Positions 47,701-62,479 of a stretch of 64,000 nt of DNA are shown here, piece after piece (within the stretch, counting starts at the first letter, position 1; each line of letters starts with the position of its first letter). The notes below the pieces were generated by a model. It was given only the letters and a program-made list of their open reading frames with translations, ran no database searches and had not been told where the DNA came from. Location: contig CAOLHI010000557.1 in assembly GCA_948474755.1 (NCBI GenBank), positions 62,001-126,000 on the forward strand, given 5' to 3'. Position numbers and translations under genes: made by a program. The DNA is from Ctenosaura bakeri. Taxonomy: Eukaryota > Chordata > Lepidosauria > Squamata > Iguanidae.

Positions 47701-50700
47701 TTTAGTCTGACCCACCAGAGAAGGCCAAACACAAGAAGAAAAGGCTCAAGCGGGCATGTGTGGCACTCAGCCCCAAGCTTGCAAGGTAGCCCAGGCTGAG
47801 AGGATGCGGAGAGACCAGCTGGCAGGAGCTTTGTGGCTGAGCGGAGATTGTGGATTGTTGCAACTTTGGGGAACTACATGGGAAGGCCCTTCAGCTGCCA
47901 CCCTCCTCCCCTGTTCCGCCCGAGCCCAGTCCCTGGGAATGGGTCCTTTGGCAACGGTGGTTGTGGAGAGGCGGCAGCCGAGTGACCCAGCTCCAAACCC
48001 CGGTAGGCACCTTGGATGTTCCCACCCACCTGCCAGCACCTTCACTGGATCCAGGTCTCCTTCTGTGGGTGCCCTGCAAAATCAGGCTGTGAAAGAGGAC
48101 AGCAGGAGAGGCCGTTGGCAAGGCTGCCTTCCTGGCAGATGCCACCGCTTACCCCGGGCACGTGCCTCTGCCCCTGATGCCTTCTGAGTGGGAAAGGCCA
48201 GGGGTGAGTCTCACCAACAAAGGGAGGGAGGGACACAGGTGGTGGGGCTGGCAGACAGAGGGAGAGGGCAACTGGGGTGTCCCTGTGTTTTGAGGGGGTG
48301 CTCAATGGCTGGCCCTCCCTGGGAGAGAGCCCAGGCCAGGCAGAGCCCCTGCGGCTCCACAGGGAGCAGAAAGGAGCCATGGTGCCCAGGCCAGGCAGGG
48401 CTGGGGAGGCACAACAGAGGCCAAAGCCCTGCAGGGCTCCAGTCCTGGGCACCTGTCCAGGGCCTTCGTCTCCTGGCAAGCTTCTCCCTGCATCACTTGG
48501 CACTCATCTGCTCACGTTGCATGCCACCCTTGGAACCAGCCCTACTGACCAATGCTGCAAAGGTCTGCTGAGGCAGGGTACCCCTGAGCACGTGCAGAGG
48601 GCTCTTCTCCTATGGCTAAGTTCCTGGAATCAGTTTGCACAGAAGGAAGGAAGGAAGGACAGGGGAGCTGTTTATCTCTCTGGCTAGAATCAGGGCCGCC
48701 TCTCCCTCCACACCCTCGCAATCACTGCCAGCCCTGGTGGCCAAATTTATTCTGACATTTTGATCTGTGGGTGGCAGAGGACCAGAGATAAGGCACACGT
48801 GTCCTCCCTGCAGGCTGGAAAAACAAGATAAAGGCAGGAGGAAGCCCCACATGTCCGCCAGCTTGCCTGCCCGCCTGCCTGCAAGGAAGAGGCCCCACTG
48901 CTAGCCCCTCTCTCCACAGCCTGTAGGGACTTCCAGGGTTGCCTCTCGGCTAGCTGGATGGGCAGGACGAGGGGGTGGGGGGTGGGCACCAAGGACAGCC
49001 AGGCTAAGAGCCCCAGGGATGCAGAAGGAAGGGGGGGTGTTTTCTCTCTTTGGCTATGAGTCATTTGCACCCCATTGTGTAAAGCTGGTGGACTCTCCTC
49101 TTTCATCACTCAAAGTACCACAATGTCTGTTTAAAACAAGCTCTCCTCAATTAATCACTGCTTGATTATTAGTTTCTCCCCCCCCGTCATGCACTGGGTC
49201 CTAGAGCCTCCCACTTTCAGGACGTGTGGTATACTCTCCCCTCCTCCGCTGCTTGAGAGAGGGGCAGGGCCTGCCCGAGGGAACCATCTAAGCCCCCTCC
49301 AAGTCAAATTCCTTGTCCTGGTGGCGGATCCGAAACATTTCAAGAAAAGGGGAGGGTGCGGGGAAAGGAGCTTGGCTGCGTCCAAAGGGCTGCTGCTCGG
49401 AAGTCCTTGGCCCATCTGGCTCAACACAGTCCGCACTGACTGATGTGGAGTCGGATGGGAACAAGGCTGCCAAATTCTGGGTACAAATTCATGCAGTGCT
49501 CCTGTCCCCAAAAACAGAGTAAAGCCACAGCCCTGGTGGAGAAGAAGGGCTGAAATAAAGCTGCCCCCACCACTTTGCCCAACTCTCCCACCAGAGGCCG
49601 AAGGAGGCCACAGAATTGGAAGCCCCGCTGCGGAGGGATGCCAGTTTCTCCAGGAATGGCACCCCCCCCCGTCTCTCCGAAAGCTAAGCCAGGCCGGCAT
49701 TCTCCTGGGATTAATGGAGCAGAGAGGCTGGAGGTAGAGTCCGCACCCTGCATAAGGCCTCTTGCCTCTTCCTATGGGCAGTCAAGGGTGTGCTGGGTCC
49801 CCCACTGGGGGATGGGGAGTGGTGGGGCTCCCCTTTGACTATGGGGCAGCTGAACCAGCTGGCAGTGGTGGGAGGGAGGGAGCGAAGGGGGTGCTGGGGC
49901 CCCAAAGATGCCGGCTGTCTCCTTCTCTCCCCACCCCCCACACACCTGGAGACACCAGAAAGTGCTCCAGGGTGCAAGCGTGCAAAGCGCGCGTCTCAGG
50001 CACATGGGGGGGGAGCTTGAGAAAATATCAACTGCACCCCCCCCCCAGAGGCATGAAAGATAAATGGCTTCCTGGAGAAAGCTGTGGGGGTGGGGAGAAG
50101 ACCCCCTTCTTCAGTCTCCTGCTTAAGCCCCAGGTCCTTGTCGGAGTGGCTGGGCTTGGGACCTCTGAGCATGTGCAGAGTGGCTTCTCCCTCCACAGCC
50201 ACCCCATTCACGACCAGCGTGCATGGAGCCAAGGTTTTAAGGAGGATTCAGGAGCTGAGGCCGTAAGAAATGGCTTCAGCATGCCACATCTAGGCCGCCC
50301 TCCATGCCTTGGGCCATGGGGACTCTCTGCAAATGCTGCTGGATATTAAAGAACTCCTTCTGTGGGGGGGGGGCTTCTGGGCTGGGTCTGAAGGGGGAAG
50401 TAACAGGGGATGGGGGCCTCAGAACCAAGCATGACTGAACCCCAGTGAAGACTTCCTGGTCTAGGGGTGGGGAGGGAAGCGATTCTGCTGTCAGGCAGGA
50501 CGGGACCAGATCCACGCTTGCTCCTGCTCGGTGCCAATGCTTCCCTCCCACAGGTGCTGACGGAGGGAGATTCCCCCCTTCTCTCTCTCTCTCTCCTCAC
50601 ATGCAAACCCCCTGACCCCTGGAGTCAGATGCGCCTCCTACTCACCGCCGGCTCCTGTGGGCGTCCCAAGCAGGAGGCTCCCAGGCCCAGCCGCACCTCG

Positions 50701-50896
50701 GCCCTTGTGGGGCCCCCCATCTCCACTCCGAAGCCATGACTGTAGTGACATCTCTCCCCTCCTGCATCTCGCTGAGGCTACTGGGGACCCTCTGGCTGCT
50801 CTCCAAAAGAATGTGAACCCCAGAGGGGCTTGTCATGGGGGAGAACTCACTGTCCCCTGAATCAGAACCGAGCTGCGGCTTGGAGGCTGCGGCCAT
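36256..50896 (-). CDS. ADAMTSL5: ADAMTS-like protein 5 (thrombospondin-1 and netrin-like domain matrix protein)
   Basis: Secreted ADAMTS-like glycoprotein without a protease domain; mammalian ADAMTSL5 binds fibrillin microfibrils. Exons in gene order: 50646-50896, 47058-47121, 43198-43295, 42629-42689, 42067-42175, 41157-41284, 40604-40727, 39225-39308, 38754-38917, 38130-38406, 37398-37469, 36256-36563. They give 579 codons from ATG 50896, or 526 from the in-frame ATG at 50737, which is closer to human (about 480). The hydrophobic signal core is [16 protein letters not shown]. The TSP1 repeat is [18 protein letters not shown] Cys-rich region ([20 protein letters not shown]) and spacer ([13 protein letters not shown]) follow. 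The C-terminal NTR domain holds HYCSSDF and [13 protein letters not shown]. The intron between the last two exons uses a GC donor. Exon 1 is the least certain exon. Confidence 0.92.
36805..36900 (+). repeat. Interspersed squamate-type repeat, copy 3
   Basis: Contains gactgcaactcccagtagcc, then ggtgagggatgttggaatct, and ccaaccagcatctggag. Same family, in the last ADAMTSL5 intron. Confidence 0.6.
40037..40053. repeat. Poly(A) run of 17
   Basis: Uninterrupted A17 in an ADAMTSL5 intron. It may be the tail of a retroposed fragment, but no body could be recognised upstream. Confidence 0.7.
44740..44773. repeat. (GA)n microsatellite
   Basis: Nearly perfect GA run in the long ADAMTSL5 intron 2. Confidence 0.95.
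45030..45118 (+). repeat. CR1-like LINE 3' end in ADAMTSL5 intron
   Basis: Contains catggcagaagggggctgga, then gggtctcttccaactcaagg; a truncated member of the family seen at 2535. It is in the long intron between ADAMTSL5 exons 2 and 3. Confidence 0.7.
50646..50896 (-). other. ADAMTSL5: ADAMTSL5 first coding exon (tentative)
   Basis: Open frame from ATG 50896 (and a second strong-context ATG at 50737) to donor CGGCG/GTGAG. It joins in frame to exon 47058-47121, giving [15 protein letters not shown]. Support is only frame continuity and the donor. The N-terminal sequence itself is not conserved with human, which also has a poorly conserved 25-residue extension before the signal core. Confidence 0.5.
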
Positions 50897-51022
50897 GGCC
50901 AGATCCCATCGGCAGAACCTCCCTCATGCTCCTTCCACAGCTGCTCGGGAGGCTGCTCTATCCAGCTTGGACAGCGTCCCACGGGTGGTGGCAGTGGGAG
51001 GGGGGTGCAGGGTGGGGAGGGA

Positions 51023-51045
51023 TGAGAGAGAGAGAGAGAGAGAGA
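51023..51045. repeat. (GA)n microsatellite
   Basis: GA run upstream of the tentative ADAMTSL5 exon 1. Confidence 0.95.
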
Positions 51046-53734
51046 TCCCCCTCCCTACTGCTGTCTCCTCTCCTGTGTCATCCTGTTCCTGAAAAATGCT
51101 CAATTCCACCCTGAAGCAACGGGTGTTATTAATATTCACCCAGAAAGGTGTGGGTGGAAAAGTCTCCAGCATTAACCCTTCCCCACCATTCAGAGAGAGA
51201 GGAGAAAACCTCTGGGAGGGCAGCTAAAAATAGCCTCTTATTACACATCCCCTCCCCAGCTCCTTGATCTCTGTGAACTTTTAATTTTTCGGCGGGGGGG
51301 CAGCAAGAGGGGGACAGTTGAAAAAGCAAGTAGGAAGGAAGCAAAAACCCTCAGAAGACGGATTTCAGGTTGTCTGAACTTCCCAGAGAGAGAAGCCAGG
51401 GGATTAACAGTAACTCCTGCCGGGGTCTCTCGCCTCATTTTCCAGGCCACGTGCCAGACACACGGAGAGCAAAGGGAGGCTATAAATAAATGCCAACTGG
51501 GGTCTTCTGAGCACTTCAGAGGGGAAGGGGGCCAGCAAAAGGGGTGTGGGGTTCCAGAGCAAGCCAGGCCTAACAGGGGCTCCACTGAGAGGCTAAAACT
51601 GAGGGATGGAGGGGGGCGTCGAGCCAGAGGTTGGCAGCAGTGGGGACAGATGTCTATGCATGTGTGTCATTGACCACATGGCCCTTTGGGGTAATGGCTG
51701 TAGAACACAGTCAGTGGGGGGCAAGGGAGGGGAGCCAAGAGCACATCTGAGGGGGCAGTCCCATGCTCGTAGACACACTCACCCCCCTTGGATTCTGGGA
51801 AACAGCCTCTCTCTTCCGAGGAAATCCAGTTTCTACATCTCAGGAAACGAAAGTCAAGAAACTATTTTGCTTCGCAAAACTGTGAAAACAGAGATGTCTA
51901 GTAAAAAAAAATGTTTCTGTCACCACTTCCCATCTCGCATCCAGTATCTGGTTTTTGTTTTTTTCCGAGTGGGGAAAGAGCCTGCTGGGTGGGCGTGAGA
52001 AGTGATGCAGGGGTTTACAGGCCAGAGAAGAGGCGTGGGGCGTGCGGAGGGGGGCACAGGGGTAGTACGGGGCTCCCACCATTGCCCCCTTTCTCCTCTG
52101 AAGGGCAGCTGGCAGGAAGATCCCCAAGAGCAGCCACTGCCTTGCCCTTCTTTCCAAGGTGGGAAGCAGCAACAAGAGAGCCCTTGATAAGATGGGAGAG
52201 CCTTCGACAGGAAGAGAAAGGTAGCAAACCGCCCAGGTAGGACTGACACAGGAAGGGAGGAAGGAGGGAAGCGGAGGGGAACAGGCAGGGGGGCAGCTTG
52301 GAAAGGTGGCAGCAGCCCCCCTCCTTCTGAGCTCCTGCACTGGGTCATGTGGCAGACAAACGGGCAAGGGGAGGCTGGGAGGGGAGACCCCCTCTGTTTT
52401 TAAAGCTCACCAGACAAAAACTTTGGGCTGTTACAAAAAAAGGTGTTGTGGTGCGTGACTTGGCCAGTGCTGAGAAATGTTACAAAAGCTTGGCTTCAGG
52501 AGAAGCATTCCCAGACAATCCCAAAGTTGTTTGTTTCCTCAAAGTCTTCCCTGGGGCTGCTCTTTCTGATGCTGCCCGTCCACCCACGCAGGAGTTCTGG
52601 GTACAGCCTCCAAGGGCCTCCCTGGAACTCCAATCCCATCAAGCCCCCTTGGATCCCTCAAACAACTAAACCCATGGAAGGACACCGTTAAAGCTAGCAG
52701 AGGGTCCTGCCTCCCCCAGAAGGATTTCTCAGCACCCATTTCAATCTGTGTGGAACACTAAATTTCACCAGGGAGCCACACAACTGGCGCATCAGAAGAG
52801 ACACACAGAGGCGCATGAGCGAGCACCGCGAGGCCATGGCTTCCACAGGGCAGGAGAGACAAGCTCCAGGTGGGAAGTTCTGGAGCGGCTGCCCTGGGAC
52901 AGCTGCAACAGGGAGGAAGTTTGCTGGAAGCACAAGCGAGACCCGTCTCCCAGTGAGCGCAGAGGCTCCTCGTGAAAAGCGTCTTTGACACCATCTCCCC
53001 TTGGAGGTCCCCGCGGAGCAAAGCTGATTCTCCAAATTTGGTTCATGGGAGGAAGCCAGACTGCGTCATGCTCCAGCCCCATCCTCTGTTATGGCAAAGC
53101 TGTCTGCCTGCGTGCGTGCGTGTGCGCATGCACAGCAGCCAAGTCCCTGCTCTGCCCCAGGCCCTGGGCTCAGCCAGCCGGAGAGCCAGCACGGAACTGA
53201 CTGAGTCCTCGGCTGGCCGGCTGATCTCCAGACAAGGAGCCCAGGCAGGCTGTGGAGGTGGGGGAAAGGGGGAAGCAGAGACACCTCCTGCTGTTGGCGA
53301 GTTTGGAGGATCTTTACTTGACTGGGTGGGATTAATCGGTGGGCCTAGAACAACCCTCAAGAGCACAAAGCGGGACAGATTCTGCGTGGTCCACTTTCAG
53401 TACTATTGGGATACTGATTGGTCAAAGTGAAAAACAAGATTACACACAGAGCTGCTCAGAAAAGTTATTTTCTTTTGAAACAGCTCATCCTGTGGGATTC
53501 TATGAACTGCAGTCCCCAAAAGAGGCAAGTTATCTTAGCTCTACAGGGCCAAGGATAAGAAACTCACTGCATTGCTGCTGCTGCTGGGGCTATAATCCCA
53601 CCCATTGGAGCGAAATGTAGCCGAAACCATTTGAAGGGTGTAGGGGTCCCTGTCCACAGAGAAGCCACACAGGGAAGGAAAATGATCACCAGGTTCTGAC
53701 CTTTGGGTGTGGTGGTGGAGTTAAGCCCACCTTC

Positions 53735-53900
53735 ACAAAGCCAGTGTGGAGTAGCAGTTTGAGCCCTGGAGTAGGACCCTGGAAACCAGGTTTGATTCCC
53801 TGTTCGACCAGTGGACACCCACTTGGGCATGTCACACACTCTGAGCCCCAGAAAACCCCGTGAGAGGCTCACCCTCGGGCTGCCGTAAGTTGGAAACTCT
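53735..53900 (+). repeat. tRNA-derived SINE, sense copy
   Basis: Reads ccagtgtggagtagcagttt, then gagtaggaccctggaaacca, then ggtttgattccctgttcgac and cacttgggcatgtcacacac. This is the complete head of a squamate tRNA-derived SINE with A and B boxes. Confidence 0.8.
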
Positions 53901-56900
53901 TGAAGGCATACAGAAACAGCAAGACAGCCACCTCCAAATTGACACCTCCTCTCTGAACCAGGCTGTTGTGGTCTTTTGCACCCATCTTGGGAGAGACAGT
54001 TCATCCCCTCTTCCCCTTCTCTCCACAAAGGCATTTCTTCAGACTGGTTCAGCAAAAGATGCTGTTATAGGGCCACATCAGTGCACGTCTGCACAAACAC
54101 ACGAGCGTACACACACACCAGTTGTTTCTTCAAGCAATTGAGTCAAAGAAGCTGCAGCCGTACAATGAGAACGAAGAAGAGCCGGGCCCTGAGCAGCAGA
54201 GTGTCAGCTCAGGCCCCAATCCCCGTTGGCCCAAACCATTCCTCCTGGGAAACCACAGGCCTTTCTCTCGCGCTCTGCTTGGCCCACCCGACAAGATCAG
54301 AGCTGGGGCTAAAACAGAACCCGGGGTGTGTCCTGGCCTCTTCTGCTCCGTGGCAGAAAGGAGGGATGAACACGCCGGGCTTTGTGATGCCAAAATGGTA
54401 ACAATCAACACTGAACGTGGTTGAAAGCCCAGCTAAGGAGCAATGTGGCCCATTGTATTTTGACCCAGGAAAGAATTAAGGCGCCAAAAAAAATGGTTCA
54501 CAAGCTTAGGATGGGATATGCAAACCCAAGGCTGATTTAACCACAGAAAACTGCATTTTCCTTTTTTTTTTCCTTAGTCTGCAGAGCAACATTTACAAAG
54601 TATTTCTTTTTCTTTAGCATTTCTTTATCTCTAGTTGTGTAAATTCTTTCCCACAACAAACCTCACAGTATCCAAACATATGCACATACAAAAAAACCAA
54701 CACTTTTTTTGTAAGACGGCTCACAAATTAACACTTTGTCCTTAGATGTACTCACTAAGATGCAAGCCCACAGATTCAGCAAGCAGAAGATTCCTGAGAG
54801 GAACAAAACGGCAACCTTGCCTGGCGCGTGCCCCTTCCTTCTCTACCCCCTGGAAGGAGAAAGGAACAAGGGTCCTGACATTAGCATAAACTCTGCACGA
54901 ACTGGCTGGCTTCTCTTCAAAGGAATTAGAGCCAAAAAAATTGACTTTTAGAAGCTCAGAGTCTACATCAAAACAGAGCAGCCTGCGAGGATCCTAAAAG
55001 GAACATCATAAGTTTGGGTAGAGCCCAGGTGCAAACAGAATGTTTCGGAGCAGAAAGAGGACTAGTGGATGGGGGAAGGCACTGATTTTAGGCTCCAGCA
55101 CACACAGCGCAATACCAACTTTCACTTATACAAACCAACTTTCACTTATAACTGAGAAATGTTATCTCAGTTAAAGAAAGCAGGCGTGCCTAATACATAC
55201 ACCTTCCCTTTTTTTTCAGCTCAAAGAGGGAAGAAGAAAGAGGCAGCCAGGACTTGTGGCCCCAAAGCGTCTGCCTGGGTGGGGTGGAGTGCCTTCTGGC
55301 CTTCCAAACACAGACCTGCCGCAGTTGTGTGGTGTGTGTGTGCCTCTGATTCTCCCTCTGGCTCTTCAGAGGGTCTCTGAGTCTCCTTCTCTCTCATCTT
55401 CCTAGGGCTTGGCCCAAAAAACAAAAACCACATCCCCAAAAGGTCATGGTGCTGTTTAAGAGGAAGATGGCAGCGGAGAGCAGGGTGTGTACGTGTGTGT
55501 GTGTCCTGCTTTAGTTCCAGTCCCTCACAAAAGGCCACAAGAACTTGACAGAACAGCCGCCAAATGCAATAACATTTTCTTCCTGCTCAGAATAAGAAAG
55601 TTGAAAGGGAAAGAGAAGCTGAAACACTGCCCCCCACCCCCCAGCACATGATCCCAAAGGGCCAGGGGTCCACCCACAGGTCCACAGCACATGCCTGGAT
55701 GTGCAACCCAGAGACTGACTGGGAAGCGGCCAGAAATGGCAGGTGGGGGAAGGAATCCACCGTGGTCTTTGGGAAAGAAGGAAAAGGCAGGGCAGTAGAG
55801 GGAGACGGCCCAGGGGGCTCTTTCCTGAGCTGCTTCACTACCGCCTCCGAGAACACGACCACATCCAGCTGGTCCCAACTGGGGGGTGGGCGGTGAAGGA
55901 CAGATGTTCCAGTGCCCCGAATCCCTCCTATCCGGCCAGAGGGGGCATCTGCCAGGCACTCACATGAAGGGGGGGCTACCGAGCCCACCCACCAGCCTCA
56001 CTGCCTGCCCTGGCAAAGAAGGGCCTTCGTGTCCCTCGGACGCTGGGCAGGGGTACTGCGGTCCGACAGCAGAACCTGTGCTGTGTCTGTGTCTGACAGC
56101 ACAGGGGGGAGCAAGAGTTGGGGGAGAGGGATGGCGTTTTGGCCCCTGACATAACAGAGAGTATCCGAGAGGCCCACGTAAGCTGGGAGGCAGAGGCAGA
56201 GCAAGCAACCACAGGAGCCCTGACCCTGGGGCCACAGGCTCCCCGAGAAGGGGGAGGAAGCCCCTGACTTTCAGGGCAAAAGAAAGCCCTTTCCTCCCAC
56301 TCTGCCTGCAACAAGTAGGGCTGAAGGAAGGCAAAGAGAGGGCAGCGTGGGTGCCAAAGCTTTCCAGAGTCTGGGGGCAGCCTCCCCAGCCCTACCATCC
56401 CACCCTCGTGACGCCTCCCACCACACCCTGGGGAGCTTTGCAGCAGAAAGCTGGGAGGTGCCTTCCTCCTCCCGCCCACTCCCCCAAAACACCCTCCCTC
56501 CAAGGCAGCCGGGCCACCCCTTGGGCTGCAGATACGCTACAGAGAAAAAAGAAACTGTGGCCCCCTCCCCACCCAGAGCCCAAACGTACCCCTCTGGTCG
56601 CAGGGTGCCGGGCAGCCTGGGAGGGCATCGCTCTGGGTGCCTCTGGGCAGGGCCTTCTTGGTGGCCGCTCCCGGGGCTGCGGAACTCCCCACCAAGCGAG
56701 GCCGAACCGGGCCCCCACTCCGGTCCGTCTGGCGGCGGGCAAAGACTCGGCCTTCCGGGCGCCTGAAAGAAAAGCAGAGGAGGGCTCCTGAGGCAGAGGA
56801 GGGCTCCTGCCGCCCGGTGGCAGAGCAGGGGGAGGAGGAGAGGGCCCGGCCCCTCCGGCATCCTGCAGGGAGGGACGGCACCCACGGGGGTGGACTCGGG

Positions 56901-57830
56901 GGCCACCACGCAGGAGCAGGAACGGGGGCTCCCGGGGCCCTCCAGATGGGGTCGCACCGCACGGCGCATCAGAGCGTGCGCCCCAGTGTCAAGGGGGCTG
57001 TGAGCCGCACCTCAGTGGGATTGGGGGGCCCTCACGGGGCCCCCAACCCCCTGGCCTAAGACCTCCCCGTTGGGTTCAGCCCATGCCCCCATGAGGCTGA
57101 GAACTGGGGGGCGTGTATCTGCGGGAGAGGGAGGGAGAGAGACCCCTTCGCCCGCCCACCGGGGTGGCCAGGCTTCAGGACCCCAGAAGGCCCCGGGGGG
57201 TGGGGGGCAGGGGTCGTGGCGCCTCACCCTCTTAGGGCTCCCCAGGGACCCCCCCGCCTTCTCAGGCGGCCCCGGTCTCCTTGGGCCGGGGGAGGGAGGG
57301 GGGAGGGAGGAGGGCGCCGCCCGGAGGTGGGCAAGTGAAGGGCTCGCCGGGCCCTTCAGAGGGGCCCCCGTCCCCCGGCCCAAGGGAGGCCGCAAAGGGC
57401 GGGGCAGCGGCGCCCCCGTGTGGCCGGAGAGGCGTCTCGCAGCCCGGTGGGAGGGAGGGAGGAAGGGAGGGCGGGAGGGAGCCCCCGCCAGGCAGCCAAC
57501 CAGCAACGAGAACGGACTCCCTCGCCCGCCCCTCCGCCCCTCCCTCCCTCGGCCGCCGCGCTCGCTCTGCCCTCCCGGAGGGGGCGGGGCATCCCTCTCG
57601 CCCCGCCCTCCCTTTCTTTCCGGCCGGAGGAGCGGGGCGAACCGGGGGGGGGCGCGGCGGAGGGAGAGAGGCGAGCGAGGGGCCGGGGGGCGGAGGGGGC
57701 AGTCCGGTGGGCGAACAAAGCCAGATAGCGGGAGGGAGAGCAGCAGATCCTCCCCCGCGGCCCCCCAAACAAGGCAGCGAAGGAGGGAGGGAGGGAGGGA
57801 GGGGGACACAGGGACTCGGGACCCCACCAA

Positions 57831-57857
57831 AGCAGCAGCAGCAGCAGCAGCAGCAGG
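57831..57857. repeat. (GCA)n trinucleotide repeat in CpG island
   Basis: About nine GCA units in the presumed promoter or 5'UTR of the zinc-finger gene. Confidence 0.95.
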
Positions 57858-58268
57858 GACCCCCGCCCCGCCCCACTTTGGCCGGCAGGCAGCGGGGCCC
57901 GAAGGCCAAAAAGCGACTCCCCCGCCAAACGACTCCGATCGCACGACGCAGAGCTCGGGGGGCATCCCGTTCCCCCTCCCGATCCTGAAGCGGAGGGTCC
58001 CCCCTCCCTCCCTCCCCCGCCCACCTGCCACCGGTGCTGCTGCCGCCACCGCCCACCCCCCTTGGTTGGGGCCCCCACGGAGAGAGGGATCGCCCCTTCC
58101 CTTCCCCGCCCCTCCTTCCAGGGGGACCGCCGCCCGAGACCCCCGCCCGGCCCCCTCCTCGCCCTCCGGCGCATCCTCCCCTGCCCGCCCTTCCGGACAG
58201 CAGCGGCGCCGGCAGCCCCGGCAGCCCCTGACGGGGGAAGGGGAGGGGGCGACGGCGAGAGGCGGGTG

Positions 58269-61037
<2,769 letters not shown>

Positions 61038-61672
61038 GCCAAGCGAAGCGGAGAGACTCAGAGGGGAGAGATTCCCTTATAGGCAAGGAACTCCCCGAGC
61101 AGGAAAAGGGCCTTCGGGCAGGCGTGGAGCAGGCCTTTCTGTGAAGCGAATCAGCCCCCAGCAGCCACATGGAAGGAATTGGACTTGGACCCCCAGAGGT
61201 TCTGCAGGCATCCTCTTCTGCCCAGACACCTCGGCTGCCTTGCAGTTGGGCCCGGGTGCCAATCACGTCTACTTCCTAGCTTCCATGCAGAGGCCTGCGT
61301 ATTTCTCTGTGCACTATTAATAACAAATAACAAGAAATGGGGGAAATAGACCACACGACGGGCAGCAGCTCCCAGTTCTTCCAGGTGGACAATTCAGTCG
61401 TGGTGGACGGATGGCTCGCAGGTGCAACGGAGCACAAAAGGCACCCCTTCCAGGCAACTTTGGGAATCATTTAGAAGTCAATGGAGGCAGGAGGTGGGGG
61501 AGAAGTCTGCCTTGTGGGGAGACCCCCCCCATTTCTTTTCCACACCAGGAACAACCACCAGCATGGGAGGCCAAGGGGTAGTTTTAAATTCTTTGGAGTC
61601 TTCTAGATTGAAAACATTGGATTTGGGAAGATAGTTTTCGTACAGTGGCCCTTGTAGCCCCCTAAACCAGTC

Positions 61673-61678
61673 AATAAA
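61673..61678 (+). terminator. Poly(A) signal AATAAA, ZNF gene (proximal)
   Basis: Canonical hexamer about 640 bp after the stop codon of the zinc-finger gene, in an AT-richer stretch. Confidence 0.6.
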
Positions 61679-61782
61679 TAAGCCCGGATTCTCCTCCTCA
61701 CCTTGCCTGTTCTTCAATGCAGAGCCCTCCGTTTATTCTATGGCTGTTTTTTCTCTCTCTTTCTCAAGTTGTTCTCAGTTCT

Positions 61783-61788
61783 AATAAA
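61783..61788 (+). terminator. Poly(A) signal AATAAA, ZNF gene (distal)
   Basis: Second canonical hexamer 110 bp further on, preceded by a pyrimidine-rich tract. Either this or the proximal copy could end the transcript. Confidence 0.5.
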
Positions 61789-61789
61789 C

Positions 61790-62460
61790 CCTTCATCAAA
61801 ATGCTTAAGCGGTGCTCTAGTTTAGGCATTAAAACTGCCTGGGACTTTCCCACTGCAAGACTCCCTGCAGTCTATACAGGCTGAATGGTATAAATCTCAA
61901 CCGAACGGTATCTCCTAAGAGAGCCGTTCGACAGCAGGGGCAGCGGGTCGGACTGGATGGCCCCCAGCGGTCCCACCCGCCCTTCGCCCACGGCAACCCT
62001 CCTTGAACCGGGAGGGGGTGAGCCTCCTTCCTCCTTTAGCCAGAGGGCGGACAGGGCCGCGTTTCTCTCGGGAGGGGTTCATTTGCCGCGTTTTCCCGCC
62101 TGGTGGAAGGCGGGTTGGGCTGGATGACCTTCGGAGGCGCCCTCGAAAGCGGAATCCTGGCGCAGTGCTGCCTCCGGGACCCCGACCCCCAACAAAGAGG
62201 AGACCCAGCCCCAAGAGTAAGAGGCCGGCCTATTCGGTGACGCCCCCGCCCCGAGGACGAAGGCCGGCGGCCGGAAGGAGGTCTGCTGAACGCCCCCACC
62301 GCCCACCCCGCGGGGGAAAGGGGCGCCCTACCTGGTCCGGCCGGCTGGAGAAGGGGAGAAGGAAGGCCACCGGTCCCCTCGGAGCCGCCGTCGCAGGAGA
62401 AAAAGGCTGCTGCGGCCCTGCTCGTCCACCGTTCGGTCCGGTCTCCTGGCCGGAAGGCCC
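61790..62460. other. CpG-rich spacer after the zinc-finger gene
   Basis: No gene seen. Two short CR1-like scraps occur on the plus strand: tcggactggatggcccccag near 61948 and gggttgggctggatgacctt near 62112. Open frames in this stretch have no recognisable domains. Confidence 0.5.
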
Positions 62461-62479
62461 CGCTTGGGATTGCAGGCCT

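Larger units (their letters stand above)
50897..57000. other. Spacer between ADAMTSL5 and the SCAN-KRAB-ZNF gene
   Basis: No gene could be assigned. It contains a (GA)n run at 51023-51045, a tRNA-derived SINE at 53735-53900 and AT-rich stretches around 54480-54720. An isolated minus-strand segment at 55587-55878 has a good acceptor and a faint KRAB-like motif (see findings). The GC content rises toward the CpG island at 57.1 kb. Confidence 0.5.

Noticed and set aside
56590..56762. Minus-strand exon-like segment with good acceptor and GTACGT donor
   Set aside because: Encodes no recognisable motif and does not join in the relevant frame to the KRAB-like segment at 55878; probably chance in GC-rich DNA.
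56271..56969. Minus-strand 232-codon open frame
   Set aside because: Pro/Ser/Arg-rich with no domain; consistent with GC-rich non-coding sequence.
57012..58049. Long minus-strand open frame (345 codons) in the CpG island
   Set aside because: Same compositional artefact, with Pro/Gly/Arg repeats; no recognisable exon or neighbouring gene on that strand.
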